Source: Chlorokybus atmophyticus (lineage: Eukaryota; Streptophyta; Chlorokybophyceae; Chlorokybales; Chlorokybaceae). Taken from it: a stretch of DNA of 64,000 nucleotides. The stretch is from contig RHPI01000193.1 of assembly GCA_009103225.1 (NCBI GenBank), forward strand, positions 213,058 through 277,057, given 5' to 3'. Positions 12,230 to 25,619 of this stretch are shown here, in pieces. The position numbers were made by a program, and so were the translations under genes. The notes below the pieces were generated by a model. The model worked only from the letters and a program-made list of their open reading frames with translations, ran no database searches and was not told the origin of the DNA. Within the stretch, counting starts at the first letter, position 1. Each line of letters starts with the position of its first letter.

Positions 12230-14570
12230 ATCAATAGTGTTTGCGCAGGGATTGGCATTGCCAGCACTTGTTAATGGTACGAATTGCCATTGCCATTGTA
12301 CAAAAGTATCATTTCAATGGTACCTTTTGGCAAATGCATTTTCGTACCATTCAAATGGTACAATCAGGATAATTATGCAAACTCACCCCACCCTTGGTGT
12401 GCAATGGCTTGATCGTACCATTACAATAATACGACGGAGCCGTCACGCCAGTGGATGCGGCCAAGTTTCTCGCCTATGGCATGCAAGGGTAGCGGCGGCA
12501 GCGGCGGCGGCGGCGGCGGTGCGTGTTGCTGGACATGATGATGCTGGTTATATTGGCGACACCTGTGTCGACGTCAATAGTGAGCAATGGGAGTCTTTTG
12601 TCCGTAATGCCACTCGTGCTTCGTCACCCGCAGCTCGGTCTACATGCACATTGTTAGCAGCAGGGTGCCCGACATGTTCATTGAGGCAGTGGCGCATCCT
12701 GTGCCCATGGCTCACGAGCCCCGTGACGAATCTGTAATTGAGGGTGGCGGGGAGAGTGCACCCAATACCACCTTGTCAGCCCCCATGGCTTCCCCTGCTC
12801 CATGCATCCCATGGGCCACTGAGGTAAGTCGATGTCTCTTATAATTGTGCCTAGGTAACAATGCGTCAGGCACATATGTACATATGTATGCATGCATATG
12901 CTTATATTTGTCCTTTGCAACATTGTGAGCCATCTTATTCTAGGGCCTATATACAGCCCCCCTTGCTGCATGCACAAGTGGTCTCACCGACCGCACCTGC
13001 TCCCCTCGCAGTCAGAGCGCATCCACCTTCCACGGCACCAGTCCTTCATGCACTGCCGTTTCCTCCACGAGCAGCACCGGTGATTGCGGGGCAACAATCA
13101 TTTTTGCAACCGGTGAGAGCACAACACAATGCAACAACCGATGTGGCTTTTGCATCTACCTTACCCCACCCGCTGCAAGTTAAAGCCGGCAATCTGCTCC
13201 AAGCTCAGGTACTTCATCAGTCATTGTGACTCTTACCGTTGACATTTTGACACACCATTTGAGTGATGTATGCGCATGTAGCAGGGGTCACCACCTGCTA
13301 GCGGGTCATTGGAGGAGCTAGCCGCAACCCGCGTACAGCCATCAGCAAGTGGCATTGAAGGAACAGTTGATGGGATTAAATCTGAGCTTGCATAGGATCT
13401 CCAACAGGACCTATTGCACTGTGGTGCTGTCAACCAATCACATATGGGTTAGCTGCATGCTTGCACACTACAATTGCAATAGTCACCTGCGTCACACCGT
13501 CATCACTTGGTTGCTTCGAACAGTCACCTACGGCATTGGTGGTTGATGCACAAATGATTGCATGGACTGCGTCATTGCTGGTTGATGCACTACTGGTTAA
13601 ATGCCGGATGAATGGCCACGTGCTCCTATGCTCAAACCCAACCTACTTCATTCGGCACGCGCGACTTCGCACGCTCACGCATATCCTAGCATGCAAAGGT
13701 AGGCATGCATTGGAGGTGCATGCAATAAACATGCACAGCGAGATTGGCAACAACATACCGCCGCCCAGCTTTGTCTACCTGTTCTGGCTTCCGCAATGTA
13801 GGCTTGACAATGGGGTGGGTGTGGGTGAATAGAGGAGGCCTGCAGCCACGCAACATGTATCATATGGACTGCGCTAAAACACACATAACTCTGCAAGGAA
13901 ATGCATGTGAGTGTTGAGCGTACCTCTGCATTCGTTTGTGCTTGTTCTCCCAGACGCAATTGGTCACGCATGGTTTTTACAAGGGGCTCCAAGGACTGCA
14001 GCTCCTAATTCGCTCCTTGTTGCAGAAAGTGAGCCACCAAGCAGCTCTCTTTGTGAGAATGGTCCTTATTGGCTTGCCTGCTGGTTTGTCTAATGTTGGT
14101 GATGCATGTTGGACAGCCCCATTGCTGATGCCTGCCATGATCTATGACGTGGCGCCTGGTATTTGCTGGCTTCGCTGCTTGAACTCTTACGACTACAACT
14201 TCTCGCAAGATGTGCCACACCGCCGCCGCCGCCTCCTACTCCTCCTGGTCCTCCGCCTCCTAATCGAACCCGAGTCTACTATGCCTGACATTAGCCCCGT
14301 CATCGACCAAATGCCCCTGCGTGCCATCATCCGGCCATTAATGAATCTGTTTGGGTTAGTGCACGCTAACTCCCATTAGGGCTGGTCGAGCAATGCCTCT
14401 GTCGTACCTTGGATGGTACGACAGAGCTATTGTACGCCAATAGCCGGGGTTGGATGAGATATGCCTCTATCGTACCATAAATGTTACGCCCAAGCCATTG
14501 TTACCCTTGCTTGTACGAAGCATGGATGATACGATTCATAAGTTGTACCATCAACCATAGGAGATAAGGA
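12230..14570. other. Degenerate segment flanked by GGTAC-rich short repeats
   Basis: On the left (about 12270-12430) and right (about 14395-14560) there are many short copies of ATGGTACGA/TCGTACCAT in both orientations. Between them lie GC-rich, coding-like but interrupted frames, for example an alanine run from (GCG)n near 12490-12520 and proline-rich frames near 12950-13200. The layout resembles a transposon with subterminal repeats around a decayed body, but I recognise no transposase. Confidence 0.4.
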
Positions 14571-16640
14571 CGCACTACAAGTGCGACTCTAGTGCGGGGC
14601 ATTGGACGTTGAAAACCGCTTCTTTTTCGCGCCTCGTACATTTGGGCGGGCCAATCAGCGGCGGCAGCGTTGCACGCGGCAGCGCCACCATCGGCTTAGC
14701 AGGCGGCACCCGACTATCATTTAGAGAGATGCCTCGTGGTCCATATGTAGGTGCACCTCGTCGTGGAGGTCGGCGCCCAACTCCGCATTGCCCCCAGGGT
14801 TCAACCAGGCAACCGTTGCCAACCAGAAGCAGCCACTCTTGGCCAACCAATTGCAGCAAGACCCCGCGCTAACGCCCAGCCCATCACAACAACTCCACCT
14901 GACACCGCAGTCGCAAGAGCAAGCTAGAATGCATGCGTTCTCAATGCACTGTGCACGTTGCGTCTTGCTCATTTTTAAACTTTGATGCTTGCTTCTTTCA
15001 TGACTGGCACAGTGACTCACTGCATGTGTTCTGGATACACTGTGCACGTTGCTTCTTGCTTAACTATGATAGTTGCATCTAGGTAAGCAATGTGTGACAC
15101 TGTGACACGGATTGTTCTGCCGTGGACGACATTTGCGAGATGCCATCGTTAAATTTATAAACGGCCATTGGGTAGAAAGCCACATTTATCCCAAGGAGGA
15201 CGCTATTCGTAACGTCATGTGCTGTGAATGCTTCATGACCTCACTACACCGTGACACTGACCAACCTGCCCGTGACAGGTAGTTGGCTTCAACCATGACG
15301 ACGAGGCCAATGAGGCTAATTTATATGACGTGTATTGGACGCCCAAGGAGTGCCCTTCCACCAAAAGCGAGAGATGGAGTGTCGCCTTGAAGAAAGCTAC
15401 ACAGGTCTAGTCTGAGAATGTCACCAAGATCCAGCATGTCCTTGAAGGAGTACAAGTGGATACTGTTGAACAGCAACAAGCGCAAGCGAGTTGGGTACCT
15501 CACCACCATGTTTGCTATGCAACACTGCCTTCTTACTCAGCCTCCATACACACGTATGCATCTCGCCTATTGTAACCGATTCAATCAGGCACATTGTCGC
15601 CCCAATGGACCCCGAGACTCAAAAAGCCCAGTTGCGCAACGCACTTCAAAGTAAGTCACCGGCACTATTTTAGCCTAGTGCAGGCTCAACCCGAACTATC
15701 TATCGTGACCAATGCCTTGTTGATATGACTCTCGCAGACAAGTCATGGCGGAAATTTGAGTTGACCGACAATGCAGACCCGAAGCGGAGGAGATACATCC
15801 ATAAACGGGGCAATCTCATAATCTGGCAAATGATCGTGCAATGCTGGTCTTACGCCGTTATTACACCTGGTCGCCGGTACTTGACAGTCAACCGCCTCGC
15901 ATACCTTTTGCTTACGTTGAGCACTCTAAACTGAATTTCTAGCAATTCATGAATGCGGTAGCCCCAAACTACAGGCTTGCAGATGCGCTGCAGTGAGTAG
16001 TGGCTTATAATGCCACTAAGACATGCCTGTAAACTACGCAGGTGGAGCGCATTTTAAAGGGCAAGGATGGATACCCTCTCCTAGCAGCCAGCATTGACAC
16101 ACATGAAAAGTACCTCTGCGAAATCAACATCATGTCAATAAAGCGGGAGATGAGGCAACAGTACGCAGCCCTCCAGCCATTCACCCTTGTGAAACGCCGC
16201 ACTGCATTTCTCTGTCGAATACCCCAGAGATCCCAATCGGCGCTGGCCGCAAGAGACAGCAGCTCGTAACCCACTCGCTGAGGCAGAAGCGGCATTTGAT
16301 TGGCTGGCGCAACCGTTCGAAGAGGAGGGAGAGCAAGCTCCGGCGTATCCTCTACATTTCCCAGCGCGTAATGGTTTGTTCCGAACAAAGCATTATGGAG
16401 TCCATAATGACATGCAAGGCGATAATGGAGTTGAGCTGTAGCGCAGTTGGTAGTCCGTTTAGCTGGTAGTGTACGCAGCTGCAAGGCTCTTGACTTAGTG
16501 TTGTGCATTTTAAACCAGCTCAGTCCATTGTCATTATGCTCATGCATGTAACAACTTGCATCTCTATGATATACAACAGAATTGCAAGCAACGCAAGTGA
16601 CATAATCGAACTAAAGCCTTAGCAAGTGACTGAGAGACAC
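14571..16640. other. Degenerate coding-like DNA, no gene model possible
   Basis: Several short stretches look like protein-coding sequence (for example around 15290-15400 and 16040-16270 on the plus strand and 16005-16547 on the minus strand), but they are interrupted by stops and do not join into a gene. No domain is recognisable. The likeliest explanation is an old mobile element. Confidence 0.4.
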
Positions 16641-16799
16641 TGTACACACCTCAGGTACCTGTACACACCTCAGGCACATAACGATGCTAGCAGTCAGTGG
16701 CAGTCGCGTGTAGTCATGTTATGCAAATACATATAACGACAGCTAGGCATCAGTCACCTTTAGTTGTTTAAAGAATGCCTTATCTTGTGGACAACTACC

Positions 16800-17105
16800 T
16801 AGTTGGTGCTTGTGAATTAGGCTTAGTCGCCTGCGCTAGACTGGTGTGTAACCTGCAGATGCCTGTCACATAGGCTGAATCACTTAAGCTACACTGGTGT
16901 GTAACTTGCAGGTGCTTGTTAATCAGGTATAGTCACCTGTTAAGGCCTGATGTGTAACTTACAGGTTCTCGTTTATCAGGTATAGTCACCTGTAAGGCCT
17001 GATAAATAACTTACAGGTGCCCGTAAATGAGGTCTAATCACTTTCTAAGGACTGATAAGTAACTAACAGGTGCCTGTTAATTAGGCATAGTCAACTATTA
17101 AAGAT
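16800..17105 (+). repeat. Minisatellite, ~58-60-base unit, about five copies
   Basis: The unit reads approximately ACAGGTGCCTGTTAATCAGG, then TATAGTCACCTGT, then AAGGCCTGATGTGTAACTT. Copies are imperfect. Each unit holds the inverted pair ACAGGTG/CACCTGT, so single strands could fold. There is no coding capacity. Confidence 0.75.
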
Positions 17106-19020
17106 TAAATTGCAACAGGAAGAGCCTGATAGTAATAGGCACCAAAGAACTCAATATACAAGCTCAAAATAGTATACAAGGCGACTCTGGTCAACATTGT
17201 ACTCAGGTCCCTGTATTGAGATTACAGGCGGACTGGGCCACGACAGTTTAAATGAGTACCTTCAGGTGCACGGCCGTTGTCAATATTTAGTCGACCGGCA
17301 GGGGAAACATTTTGCAACGACAGCACCGCCTCTTTACGCCTGCCTCCCCTCATGCACACTGCCACCACTGTTTACCTCACCCGGCGATGCCACAATGCCG
17401 CCCCCAGCTGCTCCAGCCACATCGTCGCCTCCATCTGTTTTTGCCATACCGCCGCCGCCGCCTCCGACGCTTTACCAATACCATACCGTGCAGAAGCAAC
17501 CACTAGCCATAACGTGGAGTGTAGAATGTGAACAGCAACAATATGCGATCGGCTTGTTGAAAGATTGTGTTGTGTTTGAATTTGTGTTTTTGATCATTGG
17601 CCACTCAAAACATGGAGCTTACCATGCGAGAAATAGACTAAGCTTGTAGTAAGTAATACCATGACTGTAACAAGATGCATGCAATAATGTATTACTGCAT
17701 CGGATTGGGGTGTACTACTCACATGCAATTTTCAATAATCACTAGTTATCACATATCACTAGTTATCACATAACATAAATTGGTAGTAATACTACTGCAA
17801 TTACATCGAGTTTGATAATACAGCATATCAAACATACATATTAGCAACACTTGCAGTAATTGGTATTTGTAGTATAGAAAGGGGGCGGGGTATAATTACG
17901 TTGCTGCAAATAAACAACTATCGTATTTAAAGCATCATTGCATATAATAAACATGACTAGACAAAAGCACTTATGTAGCATAATGTTTACCTTAACCTAC
18001 TGACGGAATGAGAAAAGTCTTAAATTCAATTATGCCAATGGGAAACGAGCTGCATCGTCATACAATTTGCATTTTATTAGCATGATGCAAGTTAATGTAG
18101 ATGTTGGCAACACTCATGGTAATTGCATGGTAGTATTTATGAATTATACAATCTATCCGATCGTGAATATCCTCAATTACCAATAATACATGAGATAGAA
18201 GATATTGCATTTATATAACCACGTGATAAGATGTCGAGCACGCTTCATTTATACAATTTACAAAAACGGTCTCAGCTTCAAAGCAATACAAACTTTTAAT
18301 GTGTCTTGTATCATTATTGCTGTGCTGATACAGCACATTTGCTTGTGTTCTCATGCATCGTATATATACACATGAGAACTCATGGTGTTCATTGTCATTA
18401 TGTAACCGCAGTAATGTGGAGCCATCCAGCAAGCATGGGTCACGACATGACACAAGATGCATACAGCGTCTCATGCTTATAGCAATCCGTGGCTTACATA
18501 AGCATAAGGGTTGCGTGACTGTCGTCACTACATGTCTGTCAATGTTCCTGCAAGGTTCTGCGGTGAGGACAACGCCAGTGGCGTGACACCACACTGCACC
18601 AAGCGACGAGTCGCAACCACGCAGTGTCTGCGCAAGCTCGCATGGCATGCTTACTGCTCACTGCATTGAATTTAAACCTCAGGGCAGCAGACTTACGAGG
18701 ACTCGACTTCTGTACCTCCATCCAATGTCACCTGCTGCAGCACGCCCCCTACCGAGATTGCTCTAGTCTGGTGCGCTATCATGTAAGCTCGAAACAAAGA
18801 CTTTGTGCCTAAGTTCCTGATACCCAAATTACCAATGCAACATGAGAGGTCGTTTTTATCCAAGTCCCTAGCTGGCCGCACGTGAGTCCGCACCACCACC
18901 TCGCAACTCCGCCGGCTTTGTCCGGTGCTATTACCAGGCAATGCCAATACAACACAGCGTGTAACCTTGTCCAAAGCGGTCACGTTTGTCGCTGTGTCTG
19001 GTGTCCTTCGGCGCAGGTGG
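17106..19020. other. Mostly AT-rich DNA without a recognised gene
   Basis: A proline-rich open frame at 17197-17649 (+) contains a CCG run but no recognisable domain. From about 17650 to 18400 the sequence is AT-rich with many stops. Around 18500-18980 the GC content rises and frames are longer, but no splice-consistent gene emerges. I see no RNA gene. Confidence 0.5.
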
Positions 19021-19032
19021 TGAAGCCGTGAC

Positions 19033-19063
19033 TTAGGGTTTGGCGTGCATTAGGGTTTGGCGT
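19033..19063 (+). promoter_or_regulatory. Tandem telo-box motifs upstream of the glycosyltransferase gene
   Basis: The 14-base motif TTAGGGTTTGGCGT occurs twice in a row (19033-19046 and 19050-19063), each containing TTAGGGTTT, the reverse complement of the plant telo-box AAACCCTAA. In land plants this element sits near transcription starts of housekeeping genes. Its position about 140 bases before the ATG at 19204 matches the spacing seen at the eS17 gene. Confidence 0.55.
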
Positions 19064-19203
19064 AGGCGGTGTGGTCGTCGTGGGCGGCGGCGGCGGTGTG
19101 GTTGTCGTTGCTGGGGGCGGGGAGTGGCCATTGGCACTACACCTCTGCACTAAGCGGATGGCCGGGGCGGGGTAGCGATCGTGATCCGGAGTTGGGCGCT
19201 TGG

Positions 19204-22200
19204 ATGGTCTCTGGGGCCCTGGCTAAGGAAGAGCCCAGGAATAAGAGGAGGAGGGGAGATCAGCTGCTCGGCGCTTATTCTGCAACCTCCTTCGCTGCCG
19301 ACGACGACGAGAACAGCAGCGACGACATGAACGGGCCGTCGTCAGGCAGCCTCGCCGCCCGGCGCAATCACGCCGCCGCTGCTGCCGCCGCCGCCGCGTC
19401 AGCCTCCGGCAAGTCCTCCAGCTCTGCCCCTTATGGCTCCCATTTAGGCTCCAGCAGGCAAGCATAAGGGGGGTTGTTATTGCAAGTGCTTATTGCATGC
19501 ACTTCAGCACAGTACATTGTTCTCTTACCATAAGAGCAAATCCAGCAGGCATGCAAGTCAATAAGTATGCAGTTATTTCCCTACTTAAATCGTTGTTTCT
19601 GTAAGCAGGAGATCAGGGTCACTGCTGACTGGAGTGGGGCTTGTGGCGGTGGCGCTTATGCTCGCATGGGCCGTCGCATTTATGCCTTTGGAGGTCGTCA
19701 ATGCTGTCTGGAGAAAACCCTTCCAGGTGCATGTTTTTCCAAGGTCAAACTGGAATTGCTTGCTCAACATGCAATAATCAATAATCATGCTTGCATTGTT
19801 GATCGTAACAATGCAAGCGTTTTGCAGGTGCTGCAATTGGGGGATGGAACGCTTTCCCCTTTTGCAGCAGCGAGGCAGGCCAAGTTCTCCAATTGGCAGC
19901 GTGTCATGCGCCAAAGCCAGGTAAAAGCCACTGATTCTGATCTGGTCTTGTGGTAGCTATTTATGAGTGGTATCCATGTTAGTGTCAGATTGTTTCGTAT
20001 ACTGCTGCTGCTGCTGTTGCTGCTGCCGTTGTTGTTGTTGTTGTTGTTATTGTTGTTGTTGTCGTCGTTGTCATCATTGTAATCTAGTCACAATGTGTTC
20101 GTGTGCAGAGTGCAGTTGCGGGGCCGGCAGCATCGGAGCTGCTGGTGGTGATGGTCCCTAGTGCGGATCATGCGGACCCACCCACCACCACACCCACCGG
20201 ACGCTCTGAGTTTGTGCGCCGTCGCAAAGTCCGTGACGCCGCCTACAAGGTAACTTTGATGATGTGCTCCCATTGGTTTTAAAGGTAGTTTGGATTCCAG
20301 AAAGGTTGTCAATGCCATGTTATGTTGTGGGTTATGTGCTAAGCTCTTGAAATGACTTGTCGTATTCAGTTTGGTTGTCTGCCATGTTTGTTGTGGGTTT
20401 GTGTGATTCACTTTCAGATGACTTGTGCTACATAGCTTGTATATCCAGATTACAGGCAATGGTTATACTGTACAGATTGCTGATGTTGTGCGTACTGCAT
20501 GGGTGTGCGCGTGCGCACACGCATGCGTGATGTGGTCCGTTGTGTACCTGTGTTGTGACCTGTCTTTGTTACACTTGGCCCAGAGCTGCCTGCAATGAAT
20601 TGCAAATGTGGTTTCATATCCTGATCCACAACAGGTAGGACCTGAGCCGGTGTGGTTGGGAGAGAGCGACATTACTGACCCACTAGTTCTCGCAGACGAT
20701 AGTTGGTTGCACCTGGTGAGTTGCCGCGTATGCATAGCTGAACAACATGCCAGAAACTTTGACACGTATGCACTGACACATGTGTGTTTTGCTTCAGACA
20801 CCCCACATTTATGCCGCGGACGTGCCTGACGTCAACCTAACCTCCATTGTGGGCGGGACCGTTGGCGCGGATGCGCGTGAGGTGGCTGTGCTGAAGTACG
20901 CCCACAAGTCCCGAGCGGGACAGTTCCAGTGGCTTCTCCTCGGCGAGTACGACACGTACTTCGTCATCTCCAACATGCGCCCATTCCTAGCTGATCTGGA
21001 CTCCAACCAGCCTTACTTCATTGGCTTGCCCGCCGATAGCAAAGCGCCCGTTTGTCAAGTGACAGATGTGCCGTGCAAGCAAGACGACCCAAAACCGGCT
21101 GCGACTGTGACGGGAGCGGGTTACATCATCAGCGCCGGGCTGTTGAACAGCTTGTCCGATGCAAACTGGCACAGGTGCGCGTGAGTGTTGCACAACTAGA
21201 GAAATTCACGTGTGTATGCGCATGCGCTTGCGTGCGCGCGAATGTGCGCACGAGTACTCCCTGCATGGACACAGATGACACACAGCTTGCGCTGCATGTG
21301 GGCAGCATCATGTTCTTGCAATCCGATTTTCATTCAGTTATTGACACATGTTCTCAACGTCATATAGATGCACGTCGGAGACATTGCCGGCAAATGAGGA
21401 GGGAATCAAGCGCATACCAGCCTGCATGGCAGCATTGGGTTTGGGGCTTACCTCTTTGTCTCCCGGGCTACTAGCAGGCACTCCTTACAACGGCGAACGC
21501 ACAGGTACACACGCGCACACACATGCACGCGGCTGTGCACTCATGATACAACCTCACACTCTCGCATGCATGTGCGCATGTGTGGGCGCCACTTCGTTGC
21601 ATGCAGCAAGAACTAGGGGTCCATGGTTCGTAAGCTAGCGTAAGCCATGCTCCGGTATCAATATACACTGTGTGTGGCACAGTATTGCACCCTCCTGCCA
21701 CAAGCCCCTGGCCCAGGCCGCTGAGCTTCCACGGTGTTGAGGGCTCACCGGCGGACCTTTTCGAGATTGAATCGATGGACAGTCAGGACTCCTTCCCAAT
21801 CACACCATGCTACAACTTTGTCGCATCTGTCGCACCGCTGTCATGGAAACCCATGGCATCAAGAGTATGTGCGCTCGTGTTGTGTCATGTGTTAGCGCAT
21901 GTCTGTGTGCATGTGTGCGCGCACATGCGCGTGTATGTGTGCATGTGCGCTAGTTCAAACGCGAACATTTGTTCTTGGCTTTCTAGGAGGGCAGCGAGTT
22001 GGGCTTGCAACTTGCTGGACTGACGGGCGCATGGGCGGTGGCGTATTCGACATGCCGCCACCTGTGGGCCCCATGGATTGGCATGCTGTGGCCGTTTGAA
22101 AAGTTCATGCAAGGGGTCAGCCTCCTCGAGGTCGACAGCTATGAGAGCTTTGAGAAGCAGGCCAACCGCGATTCCTTGCAAACTGGTGCGTGGTGTGTGG

Positions 22201-23154
22201 TTATGTTGTACTTGTTGAAATTACCTGAGCGTTATTGACATACAAGCGTTGGGGGTGTGCTCCAGTGCAAAGTTTGACTGGTAGCATGCAGTATAGCACA
22301 CATATGGCAATGCTATACAGTGTGGCTTCTGTCGTCTTATGGTGGTTGTATAACAGGGCAAGTCCTGGCGTTTGATGAGAAGTTGGGCTCGTCACCCCCG
22401 TGGCCAACTGCGGTCTACACGGCATACCGCCTTGATCGGTAAGTTTGCCTTCGCATGATGTCTGTGTGTCGAGCACGTAGTTCTTGGCTCCTCATTGCGT
22501 GCACGCATGCGCGTGCACGCACACGCACATAATTATAGTTAGCATGGAGTTGCCTCTCATTGCAGGTCGGGCGTCTCATTCAACGACTTCAAGGAAACGT
22601 ATGTGCATCTGGCGGGCAATCTGACCGCTCCAGTAGAGGTCCAGCAGGAGATCACCAGCAAGCTCTCCGGCATTGAAGACGCCATCGCGTTGGTGCTGAA
22701 CCAAAAGCTTGCATCTGACTCTGAACGCATCACCAACAACACCAACGCTATCATCAGCGAGCTCATTGCTACCAACCCGTCCCAAACCTTCCTCATAATT
22801 AGTGAAGGACCTGAGCAAGATGATATCTACGCAAGCTATATTGCAAACCTTGGAGGGAATGTCATCACCGTGCCGGAAAAGAGCTTGTTGCTTCAGTCTG
22901 ATGCGGCGAAGTTGCAGCTGATATCGATGTGTGTGGGCATAATGCAAGCACATTCCGGGAGCAGTTTGGCGGAGTTTGCGTCTATAATGGGCCGCGCACC
23001 CATCCTCAACCTCATGTCGGAGAACAGCCGGTACCTCGAGGGTCCGTTTGGGAGCTCTGTTGGGTTGTTGTTTGAGATGGCCTTCCCATGGGAAGCCAGG
23101 CCAGAGTTTATGCGGGCCGTGAAGCATGTGATGTCTGTGCGCACTTCGTTGTAG
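19204..23154 (+). CDS. Fringe/GT31-like type II membrane glycosyltransferase with extra C-terminal domain
   Basis: Eleven exons join in phase: 19204-19457, 19609-19726, 19828-19920, 20109-20249, 20635-20715, 20798-21174, 21368-21504, 21683-21864, 21987-22185, 22357-22438, 22566-23154, giving about 750 residues. The N-terminus is a basic, Ala/Ser-rich cytosolic tail, then one membrane helix (LLTGVGLVAVALMLAWAV, about residues 88-105), as in Golgi enzymes. Exons 4-8 carry Fringe-family features: WLLLGEYDTYF in the place of the metal-binding DxD, YFIGLP, GAGYIIS, a TSETLPANE-like segment and PLSFHGV. The family transfers sugars from UDP-sugars. The last ~250 residues form a second region I cannot assign; its GSSLAEFA segment faintly recalls GT-B enzymes. 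Intron 1 has a GC donor; intron 3 has a TGY-repeat tract. An ATG at 19069 would add 45 residues, but telo-boxes lie just before it, so 19204 is preferred. Acceptor sugar unknown. Confidence 0.8.
20001..20085 (+). repeat. Trinucleotide (TGY)n repeat inside an intron
   Basis: A run of TGC/TGT/TTG triplets interrupted by a few substitutions lies in the third intron of the glycosyltransferase gene. The long Cys/Val frames it produces are artefacts. Confidence 0.8.
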
Positions 23155-25540
23155 CTTAGTAGTATGTGTTTGTAGATGTAGGAGTATGTGTATACAGATG
23201 GTACTCTACATGCGTTACATGTTGCACATGTGTGCAATGGTGATATCAGGCACATGGTGGCCTGTATTGGGTTGCAAATGCATGTTTTTTGGTAAGATTG
23301 CACGTTGTGCATATTTTACGTACGATCAAGGTGGGGAAAGTGTAGGTTGTGTGATGTCGCGGTCACATATGTGTTGTTGGTTTGAAGCAACAACGTCTGC
23401 ATCATCTTGACGTAAATATCGAATGCAGATGTAACAAGATGTGGGATGTTGATTACAAATACGTGATGACTTGTCATTGCGCACATGTATAGGGTATACA
23501 TAATAGTCATCCAAGGTCACACACATATTCTCACTTGCAAATGCTCAACACACCAGAACAAGTTAGCATCAACAAGCCAACACAATCAACACACCTAGCC
23601 TGCACCACGCTAAGTGCCCTATGTACGCTGCAATGCAAGTGTGGAGTACTGCCTTACATACCTTAAGGATCAGCCCCTCAAAGTCGTGTGTTGCTTTCTT
23701 CAATGATTGCTGAATATAATGTCATTAACTCAGTACGCATTAATCAAGATTTACGCATGGTGTACAGAGCAAAAGCAAAATTTGCTCTCATGGCGGCAAC
23801 GATTCATGCAAGCATGCATTTTTTGTATGTAAGTGCTTGAACAAATACTACTTGCACTTACCTACTAGATTTGAGCCCCTAGCTAGCACTCTAGTGTCCA
23901 TATTTATATATTTATCCGCCAGTCTGGCTTGCTGGAATAATCCTGCGCATATAATTCTGCATGTGTGGCATTGCTTAGATACAATATAAATACACTTCAA
24001 TAACGGATATACTATCATACCTCTTCCCGAAGCACACCATTGGTGGCAAGCAACAACGTGCTTGCACAGAGAAGAAATATAATCAATTTTGTACTGAGTA
24101 AAGTCCAAAATCGGTGCAATGCTTACGTTATGCATATCCTGTAAATTGATTGATTTCAAGTTCTCCCTTCCTATAATATCAACGCCTGAACTAATGAACT
24201 ATGGCAGCAAAAAGTCGCTGCCATAAGGGGAGCTACTTGTCTCATACATGCTCCATGCTTTATATGTTACACTCCATGTATGCACAAACTAGCCGTTTTT
24301 AGTGTGCTTAGATGGAGTGCGCAAGAGCTTACATATGGTCGTAATTCGGCTGGTGAGAGATATTTCCTGGTGCCGATGTGCATATTTAACATGTGCACAC
24401 TCCATGTATGGAGTGTGCATACATGGAGGTTAGCCTGTAGTAAGCAGTTGCCCATATGGCAACTTTATAAATGTGGGTTTGCGTGATCAGCTAAGATCCA
24501 TAATCCAATGCTGCAAGCTTGCCTTTATAGTGACGTTGTTGCAACTTGCAACAATATACATTAGTAATGTATATCGAGGCCTAGAGTCAGTACATGTGTT
24601 GTAACGAATTACTGTGCTTGCTAAGTGGTTATACACTGCACATGCGCACACTATATTGTTATGAGTAAAAAAGCACATTATGTAAGTTAAAGTTACAAAA
24701 TCATATTGACATACGCGTGCCGCACGCGTGATGGCATGTAACGCATGAAAACAAAAAGCCAGTTTGCGGACATATAAGCTGTTAATTATAGGGTGCGAAA
24801 GTGAATGTTTGGGCTTGACAGTTGGCAAGATAAAAAGCTGAATTATGATATGCAACTTATTTCAACTTCAATTCAATCCTAATGATCCCGCTACCATGCT
24901 TGTATGGCCGCCCCTGTCACGCCTGTAAGGCTGGCAAAAGTCATTCTCTGTCCCTTACTTAAGTTGATAAGAAGAGACCACGTTGGGACTCGTACTTTAC
25001 AAGCGTGTGTAGCTCTTGTAGGGTACGCTCTCATGTAGGTCTGCCCTTGAGCCTATAAATTCTTGAGTATGATAAACCACACAAGGCATTGATGAGGTCT
25101 AGCACGGAGCTGGTCATTGCCTACGGCATGTGAGCCTTTCCTATTGCGAGTATTGCGAGTTGCCACAGACACTGGCAGTTACAAGATTGTAAGCAAAGTT
25201 GGCAAACCTCAAGATGTGTACTGTGGTAGTGACATTTGCCACAGGTGTGACACTTCGCAAGGCAAGTGGTGCTTGTGGGCAATCCGCGAGTATATATGTA
25301 CTAGGAGAGCCTGAGTTTGTGATTCCAAGGTAGGAATGTTAGTCCTGCATTACTCCGAGATGGTTCAATACTCCCGAGGTGGAGTTTGTTGAATCCGATT
25401 TGTTGGAACAAGGTCAGCGCATGGTGACAAGGCCTAAGTAGCCTTGGACATCCTGTGTGCCAGGTCGGGTGAGCAGCATGTGGTATAAATGCCACGTCGC
25501 ATCCTTAAGTAGGGATTGGATCAGTAGTGATCAAGACATC
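23155..25540. other. Spacer without a recognised gene
   Basis: The sequence is mostly AT-rich with short frames only. Near 24270-24430 an imperfect inverted repeat built on ACACTCCATGTATG occurs. From about 25140 to 25320 there is a short plus-strand open frame with no recognisable feature. No RNA gene is seen. Confidence 0.5.
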
Positions 25541-25619
25541 TGTAACGGAAAGCCACATCAAGCTACCCCAAATTGGTCATAAAAGCATCAAGTCTTTTGT
25601 GGTCGAGTGGGCTGTGACA
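25541..25619 (+). repeat. TRIM left LTR, 79 bases
   Basis: It shares the core AAGTCTTTTGTGGTCGAGTG and the end GGGCTGTGACA with the right LTR. It is more diverged than the other copies in the cluster, so it may derive from an older insertion. Confidence 0.75.

Noticed and set aside
19967-20161. Cysteine-run frame that looks like a metallothionein
   Set aside because: It is a translation of the TGY trinucleotide repeat in an intron of the glycosyltransferase gene.
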